From: an uncultured Planctomycetaceae bacterium
Lineage (GTDB): Bacteria > Planctomycetota > Planctomycetia > Pirellulales > UBA1268
Assembly (NCBI GenBank): GCA_903958265.1
Contig: CAJBSQ010000786.1
Location: forward strand, 1-11,257
Length of the DNA stretch: 11,257 nt
Direction: 5' to 3'
The notes under the pieces are model-generated. The model was not told the DNA's origin. It was given only the letters and a program-made list of their open reading frames with translations, and searched no databases. Below are positions 1 through 5,902 of this stretch, piece by piece. Position 1 is the first letter of the stretch, and each line of letters begins with the position of its first letter. A program made the position numbers and the translations under genes.

Positions 1-794
1 CCCGGCAGCTCGAGGCTTTGGGCACTCCAGTCGCCCGCACGAGCCGGCGGGGCACGGCAGACAGCCTTCCGCTCGACCTCGCGGCGGCCGCCTCGTCGTG
101 GGCGCTGCCGTCGGGTGTGTCGGCCGCCGTGCTCTGCGCCGCGGTGTCGTCGACGGAGGCATGTTGGAACGATCCCGTCGAAGCCCGCCGGGTAAACGTC
201 GAGGCCACGCTAGAGTTGGCCCGGCGACTCGCCGTAGCCGGATCGCGGCTCGTATTCCTGTCTACAAACCTGGTTTTCGACGGGAGTGTGCCCTTCGTGC
301 CCGCCGACGCACCGCGATGCCCGCGGACGGCCTACGGACGGATGAAGGCGGAAGTCGAAACAGAGTTATTCGCGCTCGACGCGGCGACGACCGTCGTGCG
401 GCTAACGAAGGTGGTGGGCCGGCCGCTCCCGGTCTTCACCCGCTGGCGGGAAGCCCTGGCTCGTGGCGAGCCGGTGCATCCCTTCTCCGACATGGTGATG
501 GCGCCCGTAACGCTTGTGGTGGCCGCCTCTGTGATCGCCGCTGCCGCCCGCGAGCCGCTGGGCGACATCCTTCAGGTCTCAGCGCGGGCCGACGTGTCGT
601 ACGCCGAGGTGGCCCGGCGTCTCGCCGTACGGTGGGGTTTTTCTGCGGATCTGGTCAAGCCGATGGTGACGGCTGGGGCCGGCCTGCGTCTGGAACACGT
701 GCCCTCCCATACGACGCTCGATCCGTCCGCGGTGCGGGATAGACTCGGGCTCGAGCCGCCCGATCCCTGGGCGGCCGTCGAGGAGGTGGCTTGA
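1..794 (+). CDS. RmlD-like NDP-sugar reductase/epimerase (extended SDR), 5' end outside window
   Basis: The frame is open from base 3 to the stop at 792-794 with no in-frame stop, so the gene is cut by the left edge. The TTG at 18 is not its start, because the N-terminal Rossmann glycine motif of this family would lie upstream of it. Visible motifs fit the dTDP-4-dehydrorhamnose reductase (RmlD/RfbD) branch of extended short-chain dehydrogenases: an STNLVFDG stretch (bases about 281-304), which corresponds to the family's STDYVFDG, and a YGRMK stretch (about 334-348) giving the catalytic Y-x3-K. The family makes NAD(P)H-dependent reductions or epimerisations of 4-keto sugar nucleotides in the cytoplasm. 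No other rhamnose-pathway gene (rmlA, B or C) is present, so the exact substrate is unknown. The stop overlaps the start of the methyltransferase gene by one base. Family is confident; substrate is not. Confidence 0.8.
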   Translation, partial: RQLEALGTPVARTSRRGTADSLPLDLAAAASSWALPSGVSAAVLCAAVSSTEACWNDPVEARRVNVEATLELARRLAVAGSRLVFLSTNLVFDGSVPFVPADAPRCPRTAYGRMKAEVETELFALDAATTVVRLTKVVGRPLPVFTRWREALARGEPVHPFSDMVMAPVTLVVAASVIAAAAREPLGDILQVSARADVSYAEVARRLAVRWGFSADLVKPMVTAGAGLRLEHVPSHTTLDPSAVRDRLGLEPPDPWAAVEEVA

Positions 795-1954
795 TGGCGG
801 ACGAGACCGGGACGGGCGAGGAAGCCTGCGGCATCTGTGGCGGCGGCACGCTCGAAGAGGTGCTCAACTACCGATCGCTGCAGCGGGTGACGTCCGACTG
901 CCGCTCCTGGCCGGCTGGCGGCCGCCTCGGTGTCTGCCGGGCGTGCGGCGCCGTCCAGAAGCCGGCCGACGATGCTTTTTTGACCGATATCGAAGCCATC
1001 TACCGGTCGTACACGATCTACCACCAGGCCGCCGGTGCCGAGCAAGCGGTGTTCGAGCAGGTGTCGGGGCTGCCGGCGTCGCGGTCGGTGAAACTCCTTG
1101 ACACGTTTCGGCGGTATGTCGGCCTGAACGCCACGGGGCGGATGCTCGACGTGGGCTGCGGCAACGGGGCCACGATCCGGGCTTTCGGCCAGGTCGCTCC
1201 CGGCTGGACGAAAGTGGGCACCGAGTTCGACGACAAGTATCGATCGGAGGTGGAGTCGATCCCGTTGACCGAACCGCTCCACGTCGGTCCCGTGGGCGAG
1301 GTGGCTGGAACGTTCGACGTGATCACGATGATCCACGTGCTGGAGCACATCGTCGATCCGGTCGCGGTCCTCGCCACGTTGCGCGGGAAACTGACCCCCG
1401 GCGGGCTGCTGCTCATCGAAGTGCCGCACCATCCGGCGAATCCCTTCGAACTGCTGATCGCCGACCATCGCTCCCACTTCACCGCCGACTCGCTCAGCCG
1501 CGCGCTCACCGCCGCAGGCTGCGAGATCATGTCGGTGGCGGAGAACTGGATTCCCAAGGAACTCTCCGTCGTCGCGCGACCGGCGGTTGCGCAGCGACCG
1601 GCGGCTCCGGGGGGCGAGCCCGTGGCCGCCCGGGATCGCATCGCCGGCAGTATCGCGTGGTTACGGCGGACGGCCGATCGGCTCCGCGAACTCGCTGATA
1701 CTGGATCCGTTGGGCTGTTCGGCACGTCGATCGCCGGCACCTGGCTGGCGGCCGAGGCGGGTGACCGGATCGGATTCTTCGTGGATGAAGATCCGAACCG
1801 CTCGGGCCGCAGCTATCTCGGCCGGCCGGTGCTCTCGCCGGCAACGGTCGCGGCCGGGAGCCGGGTGTTCGTCGGTCTGCCGCCCGCGGTCGCAGCGGGT
1901 ATCTGCGGCAGGCTCGCCACTCCTGGAGTGGCGTATCTTGCTCCTCCGGCTTGA
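794..1954 (+). CDS. Sugar C-methyltransferase-type class I SAM methyltransferase
   Basis: The 386-residue protein shows the three-part layout of NDP-deoxysugar C-methyltransferases. The N-terminal zinc-type domain has Cys12 and Cys15 (CGIC) paired with Cys48 and Cys51 (CRAC), with Cys36 between. The SAM-binding domain carries LDVGCGNG at 118-125 and an HVLEH motif after it. A C-terminal Rossmann-like domain starts near residue 305, with GLFGTSIAG followed by FFVDEDPNRSGR. These match the Pfam families Methyltransf_13, Methyltransf_23/12 and Methyltransf_14. The ATG at 794 is chosen over the TTG at 791 because an AGGAGG at 781-786 sits 7 bases upstream of it. The start overlaps the previous stop (TGATG), which suggests translational coupling to the RmlD-like gene and action on the same sugar nucleotide. 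O- or N-methylation cannot be excluded. Confidence 0.85.
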   Translation: MADETGTGEEACGICGGGTLEEVLNYRSLQRVTSDCRSWPAGGRLGVCRACGAVQKPADDAFLTDIEAIYRSYTIYHQAAGAEQAVFEQVSGLPASRSVKLLDTFRRYVGLNATGRMLDVGCGNGATIRAFGQVAPGWTKVGTEFDDKYRSEVESIPLTEPLHVGPVGEVAGTFDVITMIHVLEHIVDPVAVLATLRGKLTPGGLLLIEVPHHPANPFELLIADHRSHFTADSLSRALTAAGCEIMSVAENWIPKELSVVARPAVAQRPAAPGGEPVAARDRIAGSIAWLRRTADRLRELADTGSVGLFGTSIAGTWLAAEAGDRIGFFVDEDPNRSGRSYLGRPVLSPATVAAGSRVFVGLPPAVAAGICGRLATPGVAYLAPPA

Positions 1955-2002
1955 CCCGTCCCGCGTGGCCCTGCAGATTCGAACGATCCGCCGGAGACAT
2001 CC

Positions 2003-2509
2003 ATGACCACTGCCTGCTTGGCCGCGGGGCTTTTCGCCGCGGCATTCCTCGTGCACTGGGTGTGGTGGCGGATCGCGTTGCCGCGGCGGCAGACCGCCGC
2101 GCTGTTAACGGTTTTTTTCGGCGTGCTTTTCGCCTGGCTCGCCGTCTCGCACGTCGCGCCAGGTGGTCGGTTCACCGCCGGCGACCGCTGGGAGGCGATC
2201 CACGTCGCAATCTTTCACACGGCGCTGTCGCTGGCTTACATTGTCGCCTATTCGGCCCTCGAACACCGCAGCCCCAGCATGACGCTGCTCGTCGCGGTCG
2301 CCGACTCGGCCGCCGTAGGCTGCACTCCCGATGAGCTTCGCGGGCTGCTCCGCGGGGCGAGCCCGGTGGAGGTGCGACTCGATGCCATGGCCAACGAGGG
2401 GATGGTCGTGCGGGAGGGAGATGGCTACCGCCTCGCTCCCAAGGGCCGGGCGTGGGCCGTGGTGCTTGCGGCGTGGAGACGGCTGCTCGGCATGCCGCGG
2501 GGAGGATGA
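2003..2509 (+). CDS. Small membrane protein with C-terminal winged-helix-like domain (paralog A)
   Basis: This 168-residue protein is of unknown function. Three hydrophobic segments are visible at about residues 3-23, 31-52 and 65-86. They are followed by a soluble stretch (about 92-148) with the pattern of a winged helix: a first helix (MTLLVAVADSA), a DELRGLL helix, a SPVEVRLDAMANEGMV recognition-type helix, and a VREGDGYRLAPKG hairpin. A final hydrophobic or amphipathic helix lies at about 149-163. The ATG has a GGAG at 1993-1996, 6 bases upstream. The next gene has the same architecture and can be aligned by eye to it over the C-terminal half, so the two look like diverged tandem duplicates. 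The gene lies 48 bases after the methyltransferase gene and 7 bases before its paralog. The winged-helix call is from pattern only and was not modelled. Confidence 0.7.
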   Translation: MTTACLAAGLFAAAFLVHWVWWRIALPRRQTAALLTVFFGVLFAWLAVSHVAPGGRFTAGDRWEAIHVAIFHTALSLAYIVAYSALEHRSPSMTLLVAVADSAAVGCTPDELRGLLRGASPVEVRLDAMANEGMVVREGDGYRLAPKGRAWAVVLAAWRRLLGMPRGG

Positions 2510-2516
2510 CCAGCGC

Positions 2517-3095
2517 ATGAACGATCACCATCCTCTCGTCGTGCTCGCCCCAGTGATCGGCCTGGCGGTCGACTGCGTCAGCCACGTCGCGGCGGCACGT
2601 TTGCTCCGCGGCCGGAGCCCGTATCCCGCGTTGGCCGTCGGAGCGGCCTGCGGTCTCGCGACCACGCTGGCCGTCACCCTGATCGCCGCAGGACGCGACG
2701 CGACCTCCGTGCTCGATACGGCGGCGTACGTCGCGATGAACGGGTTCGCCTCCCTGGCGTTTGCTTTCGGTTACTTTAACTTCGTCAACCTGACGGTCGC
2801 CTCGCTACGGATCCGCATTCTGGAGGAGTTGCTCGACTCTGGCGGGTGGCTGTCGCGGGACGCAATCCTCGACCGCTATGGCACGTCGAGCGTGGCCGAC
2901 CTACGGCTCGAGCGGCTGGTTGGCGGCGGGCACCTCGTGGAGCGGAACGGGCGGCTCCACACGGGGCGTTTGCAATTCCTTCTCGTGGCACGCATCTTCG
3001 ACGCCCTGCGGTGGCTCATTCTTGGTCCCCGGTATGCAGCCGCCCTTCGGCAGCCGCCCGGGGCCATGGTCAACGCCCGAGATCACGACTCATGA
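2517..3095 (+). CDS. Small membrane protein with C-terminal winged-helix-like domain (paralog B)
   Basis: The protein has 192 residues from the ATG at 2517. An in-frame start at 2331 is rejected because it lies inside the previous gene, while GGAGG at 2501-2505 precedes the ATG at 2517. Hydrophobic segments lie at about 7-27, 38-58 and 66-92. They are followed by a winged-helix-like unit: LRIRILEELLDSGGWLSRD at 97-115, an ILDRYG helix, a SVADLRLERLVGGGHLV helix, and a VERNGRLHTG hairpin at 141-150. A further hydrophobic helix lies at 152-170. The segment SVADLRLERLVGGGHLVERNGR aligns with the SPVEVRLDAMANEGMVVREGDGY stretch of paralog A. The stop overlaps the GT2 start (ATGA), which suggests co-translation and a role linked to that transferase. 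From memory, proteins of this type do occur beside GT2 genes in exopolysaccharide loci, but no function is established that I know of. Confidence 0.75.
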   Translation: MNDHHPLVVLAPVIGLAVDCVSHVAAARLLRGRSPYPALAVGAACGLATTLAVTLIAAGRDATSVLDTAAYVAMNGFASLAFAFGYFNFVNLTVASLRIRILEELLDSGGWLSRDAILDRYGTSSVADLRLERLVGGGHLVERNGRLHTGRLQFLLVARIFDALRWLILGPRYAAALRQPPGAMVNARDHDS

Positions 3096-3946
3096 CGGCG
3101 AAGCCCCCCGAACTGACACACGACTGCGAACTCTCGCTGTTCGTGGCTTGCTACAACGAAGAGCAGGGAATCATTCCCACGCTTGACACGGTCGTGGCTG
3201 CGGCGACCGAGGTGGGGATCACCTACGACGTCGTAATCATGGATGACTGTTCGACGGATCGGTCCGTTGAGCTGATCGTCGACTACATGAGCCGCCACCC
3301 TGACCTGCCGATCACCCTCTACGTGAACGAGGTGAATCAGGGCGTCGGTGCAAACTATGCGGAGGCGGCGTTTCGCTGCCGGGGCAAGTACTACCGGATG
3401 ATCTGCGGCGACAACGTCGAGTCGAAGGAGGCGCTCGTCACGATCTTCCGGCGGGTTGGTGAAGCCGACATGATCATTCCTTATCCAGCAGACACCACCT
3501 TTCGCGGGCCCTTCCGTCGCGGTGTCTCGCGCGGCTTCACGCTGCTGATCAACCTGCTGAGCGGCTATCGGGTTCGCTACTACAACGGCCTAGCGGTGCA
3601 CTTTCGCTACAACGTCATGCGGTGGCATTCCAACTCGCACGGCTTCGGGTTTCAGGCCGATCTGATCACGCGGCTCCTTGATCTCAACGCGACCTACATC
3701 GAGGTGCCGGTCTATCCAAACGAGCGTGCCGGCGGTGAGACGAAGGCATTCAAGTTTCGGAACATCTGCTCGGTTGGCCATACGCTGTTGGAGATCTGGA
3801 TTCGCCGCCTCGGCAAGTTCGTCTATCCGGAGGCCACCCGCCGGCCGTTGAGCGAGTTGCGGGTGTACCGTGCCGGTGACCTCGGGCACGTCGTGGCCAA
3901 GACGATTACCGAGATCGAGGCGGCTGATTCCGCACCCGCTTCCTGA
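3092..3946 (+). CDS. Family 2 glycosyltransferase
   Basis: The protein has 284 residues. It has a GT-A fold pattern: LSLFVACYNEEQG at 14-26 (nucleotide-sugar binding start of GT2), MDDCSTDRS at 50-58, a NQGVGANYAEAA segment at 82-93, and CGDN at 105-108 where the metal-binding DXD normally sits. The later part has GFGFQADLITRLL and an EVPV.P.ER.GG segment, which resembles the acceptor/lipid-side motifs of dolichyl-phosphate-mannose-synthase-like GT2 enzymes. No transmembrane helix is evident, so it is probably a cytoplasmic or membrane-peripheral enzyme that transfers sugar from a nucleotide donor to a lipid carrier or glycan. The start ATG overlaps the previous stop. An upstream extension of the frame runs inside paralog B and is rejected. 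No strong Shine-Dalgarno is seen, which fits translational coupling. Donor and acceptor are unknown. Confidence 0.85.
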   Translation: MTAKPPELTHDCELSLFVACYNEEQGIIPTLDTVVAAATEVGITYDVVIMDDCSTDRSVELIVDYMSRHPDLPITLYVNEVNQGVGANYAEAAFRCRGKYYRMICGDNVESKEALVTIFRRVGEADMIIPYPADTTFRGPFRRGVSRGFTLLINLLSGYRVRYYNGLAVHFRYNVMRWHSNSHGFGFQADLITRLLDLNATYIEVPVYPNERAGGETKAFKFRNICSVGHTLLEIWIRRLGKFVYPEATRRPLSELRVYRAGDLGHVVAKTITEIEAADSAPAS

Positions 3947-3972
3947 GATCGCGGAAGGCGGCAGGTGCCCCC

Positions 3973-5187
3973 ATGGCCACCACAGATTTTCTCGTCGTCG
4001 GTGGTGGCATCGTCGGAATTTCGATTGCCCGCGAACTCCGCAGCAGGCATCCCGATCTCTCAGTCACCGTGCTCGAGAAGGAGCCCGCCTGCGGCCGCCA
4101 TGCCAGCGGCCGCAACAGTGGGGTGCTCCACGCCGGCTTCTATTACACCGCCGATTCCCTCAAGGCCCGCTTCACCCGCGATGGCAACCTCGCCCTGAGA
4201 GCCTACTGCGAGCGTCGCGGGCTGCCGCTCAACCGCTGCGGCAAACTGGTGGTGGCCCGTACGTCTGCCGATCACCCGCAGATGGACGAGCTGCTGCGGC
4301 GCGGGGCCGCCAACGGCGTGGAGTTGGAGAGCATCACGGAGGCAGAGGCGCGGCGGATCGAGCCGAGGGTGAAGACCTGCGAGCGGGCGATCTTCTCACC
4401 GCACACCGCCACCGCCGATCCCGGCGCCGTGCTCGAGGCGATGCGGGAGGACGCCGCGAGGGAGGGCATCGCCTTCGCGCTGGCCGACGGGTTTCGGCGC
4501 CGACGAGGCGATGAGATCGTCACGGCCCGCGGCACGTGGCGGGCTGGCTACGTGGTCAACGCGGCCGGCCTGCAGGCCGATCGGATCGCCCGGCAGTACG
4601 GCTTCTCGGAGCACTATCGGATCCTGCCCTTCAAGGGGCTCTATCTCTACGGTGCCGAGTCGGCGGGGCCGTTTCGCACCAATATCTATCCCGTGCCCGA
4701 CCTGCGGAACCCGTTCCTCGGCGTCCACTTCACGGTGACGGTGGATGGACACGCCAAGATCGGCCCCACGGCGATTCCAGCATTCTGGCGGGAGCAGTAT
4801 GCGGGGCTCGCCGGCTTCAGCCTCCGCGACCTCGTTGAGATCGCGGGGCTCCAGTGCGGCCTACTGTTCTCCGCAGGCTTCGAGTTTCGTCGCCTGGCGT
4901 TCGAGGAGCTACGGAAATACGACCGGCGGCATCTCGTGTCGCTCGCCGGGGAACTGGCGCGGGATGTGCATGCCGACGACTGGCGGCGCTGGGGCCGGGC
5001 GGGTATTCGGGCACAGCTGCTCGACGTCCGCACACGGAAACTCGAGATGGACTTCGTGATCGAGGGCGACGACCGTTCCATGCACGTCCTCAATGCCGTC
5101 TCGCCGGGGTGGACCTGCGCAATCCCGTTCGCGTCGTACGTCGTCGATGCGATTGCCCGCGAGGCATCGGGAAGGCCCTCGCCGTGA
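3973..5187 (+). CDS. lhgO: L-2-hydroxyglutarate oxidase-type FAD enzyme
   Basis: The 404-residue length is typical for LhgO. The N-terminal dinucleotide fold has GGGIVG at 10-15 and the ribose-binding Glu at 35 (VLEKE). The family hallmark GRNSGVLHAGFYY lies at 46-58. Later come NIYPVPDLRNPFLGVHFT and a VDG...GPTA segment, which in this family lie near the substrate pocket, and a C-terminal SPGWT flavin-contact region. Known members oxidise L-2-hydroxyglutarate to 2-oxoglutarate and pass electrons to the membrane quinone pool. The start ATG has AGGTG at 3963-3967. The gene follows the GT2 gene by 26 bases on the same strand, so it is probably the last gene of the operon. A metabolic repair enzyme in a glycan operon is odd, so a different alpha-hydroxy-acid substrate is possible. 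Family assignment is strong; substrate is inferred. Confidence 0.87.
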   Translation: MATTDFLVVGGGIVGISIARELRSRHPDLSVTVLEKEPACGRHASGRNSGVLHAGFYYTADSLKARFTRDGNLALRAYCERRGLPLNRCGKLVVARTSADHPQMDELLRRGAANGVELESITEAEARRIEPRVKTCERAIFSPHTATADPGAVLEAMREDAAREGIAFALADGFRRRRGDEIVTARGTWRAGYVVNAAGLQADRIARQYGFSEHYRILPFKGLYLYGAESAGPFRTNIYPVPDLRNPFLGVHFTVTVDGHAKIGPTAIPAFWREQYAGLAGFSLRDLVEIAGLQCGLLFSAGFEFRRLAFEELRKYDRRHLVSLAGELARDVHADDWRRWGRAGIRAQLLDVRTRKLEMDFVIEGDDRSMHVLNAVSPGWTCAIPFASYVVDAIAREASGRPSP

Positions 5188-5232
5188 GGCATGCTGAGAG
5201 TTCGACCCCGATGGCGAGCCAGGGATTCGCGG

Positions 5233-5248
5233 GGGTGCCGTGTCACCC
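5233..5248. terminator. Small hairpin between convergent genes, weak terminator candidate
   Basis: Perfect 5-bp inverted arms GGGTG (5233-5237) and CACCC (5244-5248) enclose 6 bases in the gap between lhgO and the convergent HAD gene. The right arm covers the HAD stop codon at 5243-5245. No T-run follows on either strand, so intrinsic termination is not well supported. Position between convergent genes is the main argument. Confidence 0.2.
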
Positions 5249-5785
5249 GGCCGTGTCGTCGAGCCAATCGATGAGGCTCGCGTAGCCCCGCACGCCGAGT
5301 TCGAGCCGACGATCCCGCGACTTCTCGGCGGTTTCGTCGGGCACGATGGCGGCCACCCGCACGCCCGCCGCGAGACCGGCCTCCCAGTCGCTCGGGCGGT
5401 CGCCGATCATCCAGGTCGAAGCCGCTGCCAACGCGTGCTCGCCCCGCATCTCGTCGATGAACCGGGGAGAGGGTTTGCGGTAGCGGGAGGGTTCGTCGGG
5501 CCGCTCCGGTGCGACGCAGATCCGGGTGAACGGCTCGGGGCCGAGGTCGAGCAGGTCGATCATCCGTTGGTTGACGGCATCGACGTCGGCCAGGGTGAAG
5601 TAGCCCCGGTTGACCCCGGACTGGTTCGTGAACAGGAAGAGTTTCGTGCCGGCGTGGAGGAGCCGCGCAAGTGCGTCGCGGGTGCCCGGTAGCAGCGTCA
5701 CCTGGTCGGTGCTGCCGACGAAGTGGCAATCTTCGATGAGGGTGCCGTCGCGGTCGAGAAACAGGGCGTGAACGTCGTGCGGCAC
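5243..5785 (-). CDS. HAD-superfamily phosphatase, GmhB/HisB-N-like, without zinc-loop cysteines
   Basis: The protein has 180 residues from a GTG at 5785-5783. HAD motif I is LFLDRDGTL at 8-16, with nucleophile Asp11 and acid/base Asp13. Motif II is FTNQSG at 52-57, the conserved lysine lies in RKP at 103-105, and motif IV is GDRPSD at 128-133. The size and TNQSGVNRG segment match D-glycero-D-manno-heptose 1,7-bisphosphate 7-phosphatase and the histidinol-phosphatase domain of HisB. Those enzymes usually have a zinc loop of three Cys and a His before the RKP lysine. Here the loop at 90-105 has only Cys90, so the zinc site is missing. It converges on lhgO, 55 bases apart, and diverges from the large membrane protein gene. 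The glycan context favours a sugar-phosphate substrate over histidinol phosphate, but this is inference. Confidence 0.8.
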   Translation of the reverse strand: MPHDVHALFLDRDGTLIEDCHFVGSTDQVTLLPGTRDALARLLHAGTKLFLFTNQSGVNRGYFTLADVDAVNQRMIDLLDLGPEPFTRICVAPERPDEPSRYRKPSPRFIDEMRGEHALAAASTWMIGDRPSDWEAGLAAGVRVAAIVPDETAEKSRDRRLELGVRGYASLIDWLDDTAG

Positions 5786-5814
5786 TGGTGGAGTCCGGGC
5801 GGGAGTTGGGGCGG

Positions 5815-5842
5815 TCGAACCCGAGGAACCTCACGGTATGAT
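5815..5842 (+). promoter_or_regulatory. Possible sigma70-type promoter of the large membrane protein gene
   Basis: A TATGAT at 5837-5842 matches 5 of 6 positions of the -10 consensus. Sixteen bases upstream, TCGAAC (5815-5820) matches only 3 of 6 positions of the -35 consensus. It sits in the 117-base gap between the divergent HAD gene and the membrane protein gene, about 60 bases before the ATG at 5903, which is where a promoter would be expected. No matching element for the HAD gene was found in the same gap. Confidence 0.3.
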
Positions 5843-5902
5843 ATCGATCTCGGCGGGGCGGGCATCCGTCTCCCACCACCAGACGCATCACGGAACCCGT
5901 CC

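Noticed and set aside
572..1477. A 301-codon open frame on the minus strand
   Set aside because: It is antisense to the RmlD-like and methyltransferase genes, whose motifs are clear. Its own translation shows no coherent domain.
5723..5902. Extended N-terminus (60 residues) of the large membrane protein
   Set aside because: It would overlap the divergent HAD gene start and the -10-like TATGAT. The extra residues show no signal or domain.
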